Part shown: positions 33,783 through 45,599 of the stretch, one piece after another
How the letters are laid out: every line of letters begins with the position of its first letter
Numbering within the stretch: position 1 is the first letter of the stretch
Origin: Luzula sylvatica
Lineage: Eukaryota; Streptophyta; Magnoliopsida; Poales; Juncaceae
Length of the DNA stretch: 64,000 nt
NCBI GenBank assembly: GCA_946800325.1
Contig: OX326956.1
Coordinates: 22,728,356-22,792,355, forward strand
Reading direction: 5' to 3'
Program-made: the position numbers and the translations under genes
Notes under the pieces: model-generated
The model's input: only the letters and a program-made list of their open reading frames with translations
What the model was told of the DNA's origin: nothing
Database searches by the model: none

Positions 33783-34158
33783 GGCCGTACCGCGTGGAGC
33801 CGCGTACCGCGTGAGCCGCGTACCGCGTGAGCCGCGTACCGCGTGGAGCCGCGTACCGCGTGAGCCGCGTACCGCGTGAGCCGCGTACCGCGTGGAGCCG
33901 CGTACCGCGTGAGCCGCGTACCGCGTGAGCCGCGTACCGCGTGAGCCGCGTACCGCGTGGAGCCGCGTACCGCGTGGAGCCGCGTACCGCGTGGAGCCGC
34001 GTACCGCGTGGAGCCGCGTACCGCGTGAGCCGCGTACCGCGTGAGCCGCGTACCGCGTGAGCCGCGTACCGCGTGAGCCGCGTACCGCGTGAGCCGCGTA
34101 CCGCGTGGAGCCGCGTACCGCGTGAGCCGCGTACCGCGTGGAGCCGCGTACCGCGTGA
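33783..34158 (+). repeat. CpG-rich 16/17-bp minisatellite, about 23 units
   Basis: Units GCCGCGTACCGCGTGA (16 bp) and GCCGCGTACCGCGTGGA (17 bp) alternate irregularly, with runs of three to five 16-mers and one run of four 17-mers. It is an abrupt GC- and CpG-rich island between T-rich sequences. Minus-strand frames of about 150 codons through it (RGTRLTRYAAHAV-type repeats) are by-products: the mixed unit lengths shift frame constantly. Confidence 0.95.
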
Positions 34159-34948
34159 AGCCAATCATCCATCATCCCCCCTGAAATGCTTTTAAAAAAA
34201 GATTGCGTCTTCTCTCTCCAGACAATTCTAGCGCCCGATTCCTCGCCAAAACAGGGCACCTGAGCAGCGCCAGAAGATTGCGTCTTCTCTTTTCACCATT
34301 GGAAGTCTGTCTTCATGGCATGTGTTTTGTGTTGGTTTTGAGTCGAGGAGAAGAAGAAATGAGGAGTCGAGGAGACAAGAGCCACCATGAAACCCTAGTT
34401 TCAAGGTGAAGAAGAAAGGGTGGCTTTTTTGCAAAAATGTGTATAATTCATACACGCATTACACAGTAATTATCCCCTTCAGCTAGTCGACATGGCAATG
34501 GGGTCAATGGGGCTTGTTTCCTTGAAAGTTAAAAATGTGTCTTTTTTTAGAACTAACTTTATATATCCTCAATGGGGCTTGTTTGTTTTTACAGTGCGGG
34601 TCATTTTTGTTCTTTCGAGTAAATTAATTATCGCAAAGGAAAGAAACTATAAAATATAGAAGACGAAAATTACAGTGTCATAACAGGATGTGTTTAAAAT
34701 TGTATATGAATGAATAAAACCAAACAAGCCGTACCTAAATAGGGCCTGGATAAGTATATTGTGTGCTCCTATGTGTAATTGTGTACTTTCTTTCCCCGCT
34801 ACGCGTCCGTCTTTTCTCGGTATTGAATGTAATTCGACTTCTACTGGCTTCCACCGAGATTCAAGCCAATATATTCCAAATCTATGAAACCGAGCTCAAA
34901 TGAATTCAACCTTGTCCTACCCCCCTATGGCCCCAAGCTATATATCTC
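34159..34948. other. Intergenic DNA
   Basis: GATTGCGTCTTCTCT occurs twice 75 bases apart (34201 and 34276). No gene recognised. Confidence 0.4.
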
Positions 34949-35095
34949 AACATCATGGTTACCCTCTCTCGGATCCATCTCTCTATCGCAGTATTGTTGG
35001 GGAACTACAAACAGTATGCTATCTTTCGACCCGACATCACTTTTGCCGTAAATCAAGCAAGTGTCAATTCATGCACTCGCCCACCGAAACACATA
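34949..35095 (+). pseudogene. Ty1/Copia retrotransposon pol remnant
   Basis: The frame reads GYPLSDPSLYRSIVGELQ, the hallmark start of the Copia reverse transcriptase C-terminal segment. The next stretch fits only in another frame (FRPDITFAVNQAS) and then returns to QFMHSPTETH in the first. Two frame switches within 150 bp show decay. No LTRs or other pol domains were recognised nearby. Confidence 0.75.
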
Positions 35096-36416
35096 AACTG
35101 CCTACAAACACATAAAAATGTGAACAATTTAACAGTTGGGTTCATAAATAATTGCTGTCAAAAAATGTGAACAATTTGATAATTGCTTGGCAAGACCAAT
35201 TTGATATACAAGACACTCTTGACTCCGATTTGGGGAAATAACATGCATGAAGTATTATTGGCTCTGATTTGGGAACATATCATATAAGTTAAGCACATGC
35301 CGTATCAGAGATGGGTTCTCACTCGAACGTCAACCCGACTAGATCAAGCACTACCAGAGGCATTATTTGTGGAGGCTGGGGCCATTGATACCGACTGTCT
35401 CAATGGTACATGAGACTCGAGATTCCTGGATTTCGAAATTTCCTTTTTTTTTTGTATTTGGTTTGTATTAGTACACATAAGCCCTATTAAATTCCAAACT
35501 AGACATTAAAAATCATTATAAAACTGTAAATCATCAAATTCAACCGAAAATCGATACAACTCTAAATCATCAAGTTAAATCGAAAATCATTCATACAAAA
35601 AATTCAGAATACTTGTAAGAATTCGAAATTTTCATTTTTGTTTTGTTTTGTATTTTGGACCTTTGGTTGGTGTTCATACGCACAAGCCATTAAAAGTTCC
35701 AAACTAGACATTAAAAATCATTGATAAAACTGTAAATCACCAAATTAAACAGAAAATCGATACAACTCTAAATCATCAAATTTAAATTGAATATCATTAT
35801 ACAACTCTAAATTATCAAATTAAGTCTTAAGTTTTCGAATGAGTCCAAAAAACCTTAAAAATTACATAAAAATCTGAAAATTCATCGAAACCTGACTTGA
35901 ATACATATTCATAATTATCACACCCATTGCTCCCATAGTCACCAGTTTCATCTTTTCCATGCCATCCAGCTTATTTTTCAATACCTATAATCAGAAAATA
36001 TAAACTAAAAAGGACTGAAATGAATATTGGAGATTTTTGTTGATAATTTCGTAATTCAAAGGACTTACTAGATTTGTAAGAGCCAACGTAGTCAGAGTTC
36101 AACATGAGCAAATTCGAAATGCTGCCATGGCCATGGAAAGACATAACCATAGCTTGTTTGGAAGTATTTTCTGGAAAGAACATACCTGTGTGCTATTTCC
36201 TCAAAGTGATATGCAATCTGGGAGAGACAATTGAAGGCCTATACCCTATGGACCGTAGCCTGTAGGGCATGGCCCTGGCAGCAAAGACGAGCAGTCTGGG
36301 GTGAGTTTCTCGATCTCTAGCAACTAGAGTCTAGGACAAGCAATGAAATCTGAGACGACCTACATCCATGCTACAAAAATGAAGTTTGGAAAGAACACAC
36401 AATATGGGCCGGCCCT
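35096..36416. other. Intergenic DNA with an internal direct repeat
   Basis: A segment of about 150 bp (AAACTAGACATTAAAAATCA...CATCAAATT) is repeated at about 35440-35640 and 35640-35820. On the minus strand near 36200-36290 and 35930-35990 there are exon-like stretches with plausible splice sites (ACAG/GTATG; TTATAG/GTATT), possibly from one captured gene that I cannot name. Confidence 0.35.
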
Positions 36417-36851
36417 GCGTACCTTGGGACGAACAATCAAAAACCAATAATACGACAACACGTCTTCACCTTCATCTTCCCCTTCTTCATCAGTGGTTTT
36501 GATGAATGAATAAGATGCGGATTTGTCAGAGACAATCCATCGAGCATATGGCGAGGTACCTCCGACATGAAGATACAACTTGACTCTATTTCTAACATCA
36601 GAATTGGGCTTCTGAGTTGATGAAGAAGGGAGATGCATACTTCAGCTTCAGCGATTCCAGCCTCGACTCTAAAGTCATTCACATCCGAGGTCGGCAATTT
36701 GGTATCGGATACTGGTTTGGATTGAAATCTTGGGGTTTTCTGAGTCAATTCTTCTTCTTCCTCTTCAGATTCTTCCTCTCCGTCCTCATATTCTTCTTCT
36801 TCTTCAGAATCGGAGAGCTCTAGCCCTTTCACGACTGTGAGATCCACCCAT
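36417..36851 (-). pseudogene. 5' fragment of a DEM/CYPRO4 (Vid27-like) gene
   Basis: The first ATG (36851) opens MGGSHSRE, the expected N-myristoylation-type start of plant DEM/CYPRO4 proteins. The family's next block, GLELSDSEEEEEYEDGEEES, is in a different frame. After a long acidic stretch and GIAEAE the frame must shift again to read STQKPNSDVRNRVKLYLHVG, then GTSPYARWIVSDKSASYSF, an acidic insert and WFLIVRPKVR, where similarity stops. The family protein is about 640 residues; only the first 140 or so remain. Two frameshifts and the 3' truncation make it a pseudogene. DEM-type proteins relate to yeast Vid27 and are linked to meristem and embryo development (family knowledge). Confidence 0.75.
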
Positions 36852-38074
36852 GGCGATCGATCAGTAAAGTTGGTCGTCGAGAGAGAGAGAAGTAGAAGGA
36901 GAAGGCGAAGGAGAGTGGAAAATGGTGGACACGCGTGGCAAGTAACACGAGAGAGAGAGGCGTGAGAGAGAGAGTTAATTAACGGGCCGGGTTATAAGTT
37001 ATGGATCGGATTAAATGAGTTTCGGGTCGGGTTAAATAATATTGATAAAATATTATGGGTTAACAGCCATTTAACTGGAGGGGCACGAGTTATTGGACGG
37101 AGGGGGCAAACCGAACAAAAATAACAAGTTTAGGGGGCAAATCGAACAAAAAAATTAGTCAGGGGACAAGTTGAACATTTCGATATTTGTTAGGGACCAA
37201 AAACAGACTTTTTCCTTTAATTTTTTTATAAATAAATTAATTTCAATATTTACAACTTTGTTGTGTGCAAAAAAATAATATTATTGTACAAAAACGGAGA
37301 GCGTGATTCTATGTATTTATCCAGAAAACCGATTTTCTTAAAATTTTAGTAAAATAAAAGAGTGTTTTCGTGCGGTTTTTAGAATAACACACGGATTAGT
37401 TTCGTAAAAAAAAATCCTTTTATTTATACTCTGATCCAAAATTTAAAATCCAAAATCCAAACGAAAAATCTGAATTCAAACTGAAAAAATTGAATTCATT
37501 CGTGTGTTTCTCACTCGCTTGTGAGTATATTCAAGAACAAAAACTCTACTTGTATTTTTTTTACTACCGAAAAAAACGGCCATGTCGGTGCAATTATTTT
37601 CTTTATTTCTCTCTGGCGTGTTATAAATTAGATTTTAGTAGTGGATTTAATAATTTCAACTATAATTATTTTGATTAATGTCGATAAATAATGCAAGTCG
37701 CCAAATTAGTACAAACATTGTCGCCCACCTCATCTTTATAGGTGGGGGAAACCGATTGGAAACAACCAAAAACAACGCACAAAATCAAATAACTCAATAT
37801 ATACAAAATAATTCCTTATTTATCAATATATTTTTCTTGTTTGATTCGCTACCACCATGTGCACCCTTCCATACTAGAAGGAACTTTTGCACAAAAACCC
37901 ACTCCCTTAAAATTATTGCAATTTTTCGGCCTCGACAATACGACAAAGCAGCTCCAACATAACCGCGCATAACAGAAGATACATTACCATTATAAATAAT
38001 ACGAATAATAATAATATATCACATTACTGATCACTCGCGGCAATGGCCACAAAACAACGAAACACATAAAAATA
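36852..38074. other. Intergenic DNA between the DEM relic and MCU
   Basis: 36870-36975 is a GAGAGA-rich stretch upstream of the relic, possibly its old promoter or leader. At 37075-37200 GGGGGCAAA(C/T)CGAACAAAAA units repeat. The right third should contain the MCU 3' untranslated region. No other gene seen. Confidence 0.4.
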
Positions 38075-40103
38075 TTATTGACAACAATTGCAAGGAGAAT
38101 TAGAACGCAGCGGAGCAGGTGCACCGAGTCCGGGCAAGGAGCCGAAAGACTTCTTCAACTCCAAAAACCTATTCAAGTCAAAATTGTGTTTTCTCATGAG
38201 TCGCTTTTGTTTGCTAGCGAAACGGCTTTGGAAAAATCCTTCGAAAGACGGCTCCTTGGCAGTCCTCATGAAAAAGGTATATCCTGCCATGAAATATACC
38301 GAGGTGACGAAGAAGCAAATCGGCTCCATAACGTCCCACGAAAGTTCCCAGAATGTTAGCCGCATGAATCCGGCCGTTTGCAGGATTAGAAATCCCAGAC
38401 CGCACCAGAGTTCTTGTTTCACTTTGGAAACTGCCAGAATGTCGATTACCGATTTTTCGTCCTCGAGGGATTTGAGTTCCTGGATTCTCGGATCGTGTGC
38501 CGACGGCTTGGGTCGAGGAAGCAGGGTTTGGACTGCTTTGATTACCTGCATATATATGGAAATCGGTTGGTTGGTATATATCTATCTTTCGCCCTTCTTT
38601 TACAGAGCATATTTAATTTTAATTTTTTTTTGGAAAAAGAAGAGTTTAAAAGTAGAAGGGGTTTTAAATAAATAAGAGAAAAATAGAGGGGGTTTTCGAA
38701 AAATAGTAGCTAGTAGATTTATTTAATATTTTGGACCAAACCTAAGCTACTAAACGTCTCTGTCCGCCAACAAATAAATCACATGAGAGTTGTGCGTGAT
38801 GAGTTAACGAGATAAGGATGTTTCTGTCTTCGTGTTAAATGAAAGCAATGGATCCTTAGGTTAAGGGGTGTTAATCTCATGAGGAAGTCCAAATTGAATT
38901 CGAACTCAGATCTCGTGTAGCAAATTTCTATACCAACACTGTAACGCGGGTCCCACGAGATCATACCGACATGCTGTGGAAACCCTCGTAACAGTGAGTC
39001 GATACACAGATCGCCGCAGAATAAAATTCATTAGAGAATGAGCTTCCCGCTTTCAACATACTCTCTTTAGAAACTTCTAGAACTTGGAAACTTAAGGGGC
39101 AAAGTGAAAATTTAGGTAAACTAGCTACCCTATCAGAAAAGGTTACGCAAAATAGCTAGCCTATCAGAAATGGCCTTCACCGGATCAAACCTCCCCCACA
39201 AATAAGGAATATTGCTTTACCTTTTGGAACAAGAGAAGATTCTGTTTCAAACTATGAATCTATTATCAGTTTTAATGTGGAACTAATTTTTTGGTTGGTT
39301 AGATTGTTAGAAAATAAAGTATCATGAAAAATTGCTCCAAATCCATCGGTTCGTCGGAGCAAAACATTTTGTCGAACACCTGAAGAGTATACTTGTTCTG
39401 TAATACTTACACTGTATCAAACACTCCTTCAATAATTCAATCATCCTGTTGGGGAAATATAAAACACCACACGCCAAAAAACCTCATCAGATCTCGGCCA
39501 AATTCAAATTTCCTATTTTTTCCTACCAAAATCGTAAAAATGAACCAAGATAAACTAAAAGAAGCAAGTGATAGAAAATGGCCGTACCAGTTCAGGCTTG
39601 AGGAAGACAGAATCACCGAGAACGATCACAGATCCAGATTCGTCCAGAGATCGCGCAACCTGCGATCCAGCCTCGGAACCACCAGCCGATTCATTGCACA
39701 TCCTCGTAAACTCAGCATAGGAAACACAAGGGCTCGGCGCAGACCGGAGCCTTGCACGAGCAGCCTCCATTTGAGACGCGCGCAACACCTTCTTAGCATC
39801 CTCAACAGTTATCTTCATTTCTCTTTCGTCATCATCAGGTTTATTTACAGGCGGAGCAAGACACTCGAGACTGATCCTAGTCTTGTTAAGTGACCTGATC
39901 CGATCAGAGAGTTGACCGCCGGAAGGCAAAAAAGGAACATGATCAGGCGGAAAAGCAGGTTGATATATCGGCCGCTTCTGAACAAAGCGACGGTGCACGC
40001 CGGAGTTCTCTCCGGCGGCGACGGCAGCAGCGACGGATGGAGGAGGAGCGGGACGAAGCAAGCGCGAAAAACGCTGCCTAAGACATCTGCTGAGAGCCGC
40101 CAT
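38075..40103 (-). CDS. MCU: Mitochondrial calcium uniporter family protein
   Basis: Pore subunit of the inner-mitochondrial-membrane Ca2+ channel (family knowledge). Exon 1 is 40103-39588 and exon 2 is 38545-38075, joined in phase 0 across a 1042-bp intron with GT-AG ends; 328 residues, normal for plant MCUs. The N-terminus (MAALSRCLRQRFSRLLRP) is Arg/Ser/Ala-rich without acidic residues, a good mitochondrial presequence. An N-terminal domain precedes a helical DEKSVIDILAVSKVKQE segment (about 202-216), TM1 (about 218-236), the selectivity motif WDVMEP (242-247, with D243 and E246) and TM2 (about 247-265). Then come EPSFEGFFQSRFASKQKRLM and a Cys-rich tail ending PCNCCQ. All key residues are present, so it looks functional. 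A plastid-targeted member of the family is the main alternative. Confidence 0.9.
38546..39587 (-). other. MCU intron with SINE-like insert
   Basis: Donor CTG/GTACGG at 39587, acceptor TATGCAG/GTAATC at 38546. Around 38890-38950 the minus strand holds a TTACAGTGTTGG / GAGTTCGAATTC pair, resembling A and B boxes of a degraded tRNA-derived SINE; the rest of the intron is ordinary AT-rich sequence. Confidence 0.6.
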
Positions 40104-40206
40104 TGGCTAAGCTCTAGCTTGGATGATTTTGCTGTTAGTGTTGTTAATGGAGATCGACGAGAAAGAGATGGTTGAGCCGTGAAGAGTAAACTTTGAGGTG
40201 GAAGGC

Positions 40207-40213
40207 TTATATA
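40207..40213 (-). promoter_or_regulatory. TATA box of MCU
   Basis: CTATATAAG on the minus strand about 105 bases before the ATG, a near-consensus plant TATA box. Confidence 0.6.
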
Positions 40214-40267
40214 GTACAACGCAGACGAGATATCTTCAGAGCCGAAAAATACGTGTATCACTTATCG

Positions 40268-41290
40268 TGGACGGATTATTTAGATGCACTCGGTGCATGC
40301 ACCGAAGAACTATAAAAATGCGAATATACGAAGCATATTAATAATTAATCGCATATTATTTCATATGATTTTTAACTTATTAGTTGTCGTCGTCATCCAT
40401 ATGGATTTAATATTCGCGAGATGATATGTTCGTATTTGAAGATTATCTCGTGAGATATAACGACGGTGGGAGATGATTTTGATCTGGGCCGTCCGTTTGA
40501 AAATGAACGGCTGTGGAGGGTGTGGTAGTTTTTACAGGTGTGTTGCATGAAGGAGATGGAGCTTCCCTGGATGAATATTTGTAACGGCTGTGAATTCAGA
40601 ACTTAACTAGTGTTAAGTTTGTTGTGTGTGTATTTTTAGGGGAGGTTTTACTGTGCAAAAATAAATAAATAAATAATGATAATAATAATAGAAAGAGTTA
40701 ATTTGGGGGAGGAAATATTATTATTTCATTATGATTATTTTTTTTGTGTGGATACTGGATAGACTTGAATTTGAATTGGAAAATATACATAGCTCCCCAA
40801 ACTCGTGGCAACATCATTGATGAGGTGGTAAAAATAAATAAAATAGATTGATTAGTATTATGAATTGACCTAATTAATTATTTGACATGTTTAAGTGACA
40901 TATTAATAATTTTAATATGTTAATATTAGTATGTTAATTGACGTGTCAATTTAATTAAACGATTAATTAAAATTACTAATTGAATTAATTAATAATACTA
41001 ATCAATTTATTTAATTCATTTTTTCCACCTCCTCAAGAATGATAGAGCGAGTTTTGAGAACTGGATATGAATATGGTTGATTTGCATGTTTAATGCTAAA
41101 ATTGTATTTGAAATTCATGTGTTTAATGAGTTTTGTGCTTGAAATGATTTTTCTGAAATATGACTTGGCTAGATTTAGAAGTCCTACACTCCATATAATA
41201 GATGATTTCTTTTATAATATAATTGTTAGAATTTTGTGGAGAACCGTCCAACTATTTTTTGAATATTTTAAAAAGAATTAAACTATTCTG
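40268..41290 (+). repeat. Segmentally duplicated intergenic block, copy 1
   Basis: Shares ordered phrases with 41925-42450: CCGTCCGTTT...GAACGG, TTTTTACAGGTGT(G/A)TTGCATG, TTGTAACGGC(T/A)GTGA, TAATGCTAAAATTGTATTTG, GAAATGATTTTTCT and TTTAGAAG. Colinear order shows duplication of a 1-kb block upstream of MCU; no coding sequence. Confidence 0.7.
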
Positions 41291-41924
41291 ATAATTATTG
41301 ATATTATTTTTATTTTTCTCCAATTTTTCCTTACGTGTTTTGATGACATGTTATGATTTTATATGATTTGATGTGACGTGTTACTCATTTTATTCGACCA
41401 ATCATAAAATGTCACGTGAGGAGCAGAAAAATTTTCAGAAAAAAAATATATAGTTTGTTGTATCACTACAGTCTACTTCTATTTAAATTATTAGTTTTAG
41501 GTAGCCCCTATTTTCGTGAAAATTCATATTGTTTTAGTTTACGAAAAAATGATTATTTTTTTCTTTTCGCAAATGTAATGTTATTAATAAATGAATTTGT
41601 TTTTTTTTTCATTATCTTGCCAGCGCCAACTTTGTGGCATTTTTCTACAAGATAATCATTTTGGTATTTTGTTTTATTTTAAAATGACAACAATTTTTGC
41701 ATTTTTATTTTTTATGACAAATTTAATCCATACAACCAATCACACAACGAGAACATGTAGTTTAGAATAATAAGTATGCATGACACAATGTCATTAGTGT
41801 TTCGTATCATGTAATGTATGTGTAGTTTAATAATCTAAAATCATCACAAATTCATGCATATCATTTCTAGTAGTTTATTATATAAAATATTATCTTTAAT
41901 TCAATAATTATAATATATATGTTC

Positions 41925-42450
41925 ATATATGTGTGGTACATCGATGGGGTGGTGATTTAATCTGAACCGTCCGTTTAAAATTGAACGGATGTGATAATGA
42001 ATTAATGATCTGGGAAATGATAAGTTTTTACAGGTGTATTGCATGGAGGAGATATAAATTGATTAATTTCCCTTTGTAACGGCAGTGAGTGTCAACAATG
42101 TTGTGTATTGAAGTTATGTACTAATTGATTATGATTATCTTTAATTAATTTTGTGGATAAACTTGAATTCAAATTCAAATCTAGTTTAATTTGCATATGT
42201 AATGCTAAAATTGTATTTGAATTTGAAGGTGTATTTGTTTTGTAGACAGTTCCTATGAGAGTATGAATGCTGATTGATGGAGTCATAGTTTGATTATAAT
42301 ATATTGATTCAATTCAATCATGTGTTTCATGAGTTTATGATTGAAATGATTTTTCTTAAAATATAACATTGGCTAAGTTTAGAAGAAGTCACTCATGGAT
42401 GATGGATGATTTATTTTCTAATAAAATACAGAATAATGTGTCAAACCCCT
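41925..42450 (+). repeat. Segmentally duplicated intergenic block, copy 2
   Basis: Colinear with 40268-41290 but with internal deletions. The sequence just left of it (41760-41925: CATTAGTGTTTCGTATCA, TTCATGCATATCATT, TTATTATATAAAATATTATC) recurs at 43430-43560, so at least part of the block is present three times. Confidence 0.7.
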
Positions 42451-42631
42451 AATTGCTTCTCTCCGAGTACTAAGAAAAATCAAACAATTTAGATAGGTAT
42501 TGATATAATTCTCATTTTTATTTTCAAGATTATCTTTGTTTGTCACATGTTATGATTTGATGTAATTTTGATAATAAAAATATAGAACAAAGAAAATTCA
42601 ATTCTTCGTATTTATACATCTGATATGTATA

Positions 42632-42830
42632 TTATCAAAATGTTAATGAACTAATAATCTAGTTGGTTAAATGTGAGATAAAAAAAGCATATGTTGTGAG
42701 AGATTGTGAGTTCGATTTTCTGATACATATATTATCAAAATGTCAATGAGCTAATAACCTAGTTTGTTAAGTGTGAGATAAATCATATGTTGTAAAAGAT
42801 TATTAGTTCGATTTTCATTGACATCAATTG
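42632..42830 (+). repeat. Two tandem degraded tRNA-like SINE units
   Basis: Each unit of about 95 bp has AATCTAGTTGGTTAA or AACCTAGTTTGTTAA (A-box-like) and GAGTTCGATTTTC or TAGTTCGATTTTC (B-box-like), separated by CATATGTTGT(G/A)A(G/A)AGATT. Similar degraded copies occur near 1905-2010. Confidence 0.55.
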
Positions 42831-42949
42831 ATGCAGGATATATGAACATTTTTCATTTATTATAAAAAAAATATATATATATATATATTATCAAATTAAA
42901 TTAGGTTATTATCATACTTATTACAAATTATGAGTTCTAATATATTTTG

Positions 42950-42950
<1 letters not shown>

Positions 42951-42985
<35 letters not shown>
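42951..42985. repeat. (TA)n microsatellite
   Basis: About 17 uninterrupted TA units. Confidence 0.9.
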
Positions 42986-42988
<3 letters not shown>

Positions 42989-43268
42989 CGATGCTAACCT
43001 ACTTAATTAAGTACCAAATATTTAATACTTAATGTTTTTTAATCATTGGATTTGCAACTGTGATGAATGAATTTTCTACTACGGTGGTACATTTTCAACG
43101 AATTCAACTTACGAGAATAATATATATTTTTATCTCAAAAAGATACATCGGATTCTATTTGAATTCTATAAAATAGATTCAATTTAACAGACCAGATATC
43201 CAATAATATCAAATTAATAACAAATTGCATATCAGAGAGTGGGTGAAACTCATTATGAAATTATACAC

Positions 43269-43432
43269 GACGCAGAGTAATGATAGAGTCACAAATATCA
43301 GCCACAAATGTGTCACAAATAACTAAGTTTGTAATGTTAATTATGCATATATGAATCATAAATCAAACACAAACTTAGGCATTTGTGTCATATTTATGGT
43401 TGATATTTGTGTCCCTATCATTACTCCACGTC
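43269..43432. mobile_element. Foldback MITE, 164 bp
   Basis: Left arm GACGCAGAGTAATGATAGAG and right arm read inward GACGTGGAGTAATGATAGGG. Complementarity continues inward for about 65 bp (CACAAATATCA, ACAAATG, CTAAGTTTG). It interrupts the third partial copy of the block described at 40268 and 41925. Target duplication too short to call. Confidence 0.75.
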
Positions 43433-44869
43433 ATTAGTGTTTCTTATAGTTATCACACATATTCATGCATGACAATTATGATACTTTATTATATAAAAAA
43501 TTATCTTTAATTGAATAATTACAAAATATATGTTTATCTATACTTGGTAAATCAAGAGAATGAATGTGTGTGATTGAAATGAGATTTGTTTTCTATGTAA
43601 TTGGATGAAAATATGGATGTAGGGGTTTAAAAATATTTAAAAGGGCTTTTTTTAGAAATCTTCGCAACAATGGTTATTTTTAATATTCGTAACAACAGAA
43701 AGTTTTTAAATATTTTTAATGAATATGGGAATTTGTGTATTTAAAAAAAGTTCTTCATCATTTTTGATTTGTTGTTTGATATACCTACTTTTCAAAAGAA
43801 AAGACAAAATGATTTTTTTATGTATTACATATATACTATATGGATGGACTACAAAAGGGAATTATAAAAAATAGTAATTTTGTAATATTTATAAAGGATG
43901 GGATTTTTTTGAAATTCATTTAAATGAAATTAATTTGAAATACACATTATTCTTTCTAATTTCGTAATTTTATTAAAATACATCATCTTAGTCGCAATAT
44001 TCCATGCAATTATTGCATGGGAAATTCTTCAAAAAAAATCTATTCTTTTAATCTTTTGGACATTTTTATTTTCTAAATAAGATTTCATTTTCATTTACCC
44101 ACACTCTCTCTACAACGGTTAAACTTTACAACGGTTAAACTTAACATTGGATGTGTTAAACTTTTCTAGACTAAACTAACCGTGTATATTGCATAAAGAT
44201 TTTTAACACGTGCTTGTTTAAAAATAAAAATAAAAAACTCTATGTTATATTTATATAATTTTAATATTTTATTCATTGTATATTTTTCACAAAAAACTAA
44301 CATCACATAATAAAAAATAAACAACGTCCATCCAAATATCTTGGAAGAAAAATATTATTTTAACAATTAATTTTAATATTCGCTTATTGTTAAGATAAAA
44401 TGAATGCACATTACGCGATGTCTGGTTTTTATGAAAAAAATTAAAATGAAATATCAAAACTATATAAATATGACATGCACTCTATTTTCTTTTCTTTTTC
44501 AAATTAATAAAAAGAAATACTAAAAATGATTTTGTAAAATTAAATATTAAATATAAAGAGGGTTTTTTCTAAAAACATTGTGAACAACATCCATTACTAT
44601 GCTTATCATTGGCCAAGTTTTGAAGATTAGTTTTGCTTGGAAGTTGAGTTTTTTTGTAGGAATTAAATTAAGGTGTTTGCATGCCACGTAAGAAGTTTAG
44701 ATTTGGATGGTTGAAACTCTGAAAACTAGTAAAATAGGAAAAAAATATTGGGTTTTCAAAACTTACCTCTAATTGGATTTTTGGAGAGAGAAAATGTTGG
44801 GTTTGCATGTCACATAGGATATTAGAACATATTTTTTTTATCAAAAAAATATAATAATATTCATAAATA
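43433..44869. other. AT-rich intergenic DNA
   Basis: No gene. 43430-43560 is the third partial copy of the duplicated block. 44100-44150 repeats (C)TTTACAACGGTTAAACTT. 44220-44420 shares phrases with the AT-rich repeat at 7140-7260. Confidence 0.45.
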
Positions 44870-45054
44870 TTAAATAATGCATAGTAAATATACTAATAAT
44901 AATCATAGTAAATAATACAAATAAATAATAATAATAATAATTAATAAATAATTAAAAATGTATAATAATAATAATAATAATAATATGTAATTAAAAATAT
45001 ATTTAGAAATAATAATAATTATAATAATAACAATGATAATAATAATAATAATAC

Positions 45055-45091
<37 letters not shown>

Positions 45092-45223
45092 AATAATTAT
45101 AATAATAATAATAATAATAAATTATTATAATAATAATAATTAATAATTAATAAATTATTAAAAATGTATAATTATAATAAAAATAATAATAATTATTAAT
45201 ATGTAATTAAAAATATATTTAGA

Positions 45224-45282
<59 letters not shown>

Positions 45283-45317
45283 TTATGATGATAATAACAA
45301 TAATGATGATGATGATG

Positions 45318-45352
<35 letters not shown>

Positions 45353-45408
45353 TGTAGTAATAGAAAATTAATACATAACAAAAATGTATTTAGAAATTAA
45401 TAAAAAAA

Positions 45409-45459
<51 letters not shown>

Positions 45460-45535
45460 TGTCGTAATAAAAAATTAACACATAATTAAAAATGTATTTT
45501 GAAAATAATAATAATAATAATAATAGTAATAATAT
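44870..45535 (-). repeat. AAT/GAT trinucleotide microsatellite complex
   Basis: AAT runs with a TGATGATGATG block (about 45055-45090) and recurring AAAAATGTATTTAGAAA spacers. In composition and spacer (reverse of TCTAAATACATT) it is the opposite-strand counterpart of the tract at 8296-9190, suggesting two copies of one element family. A right terminus near 45600 (TTTGTAACTAAACACTC) looks like a MITE-type end. Confidence 0.85.
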
Positions 45536-45599
45536 TTTGATATAATTAAGAAATAAATATGATAGTAATAGAATTTCATGTGAATTCATGGACCCAATT

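Noticed and set aside
33704..34259. Three minus-strand frames of about 150 codons
   Set aside because: All three minus-strand frames are open through the same 16/17-bp minisatellite; low-complexity artefacts.
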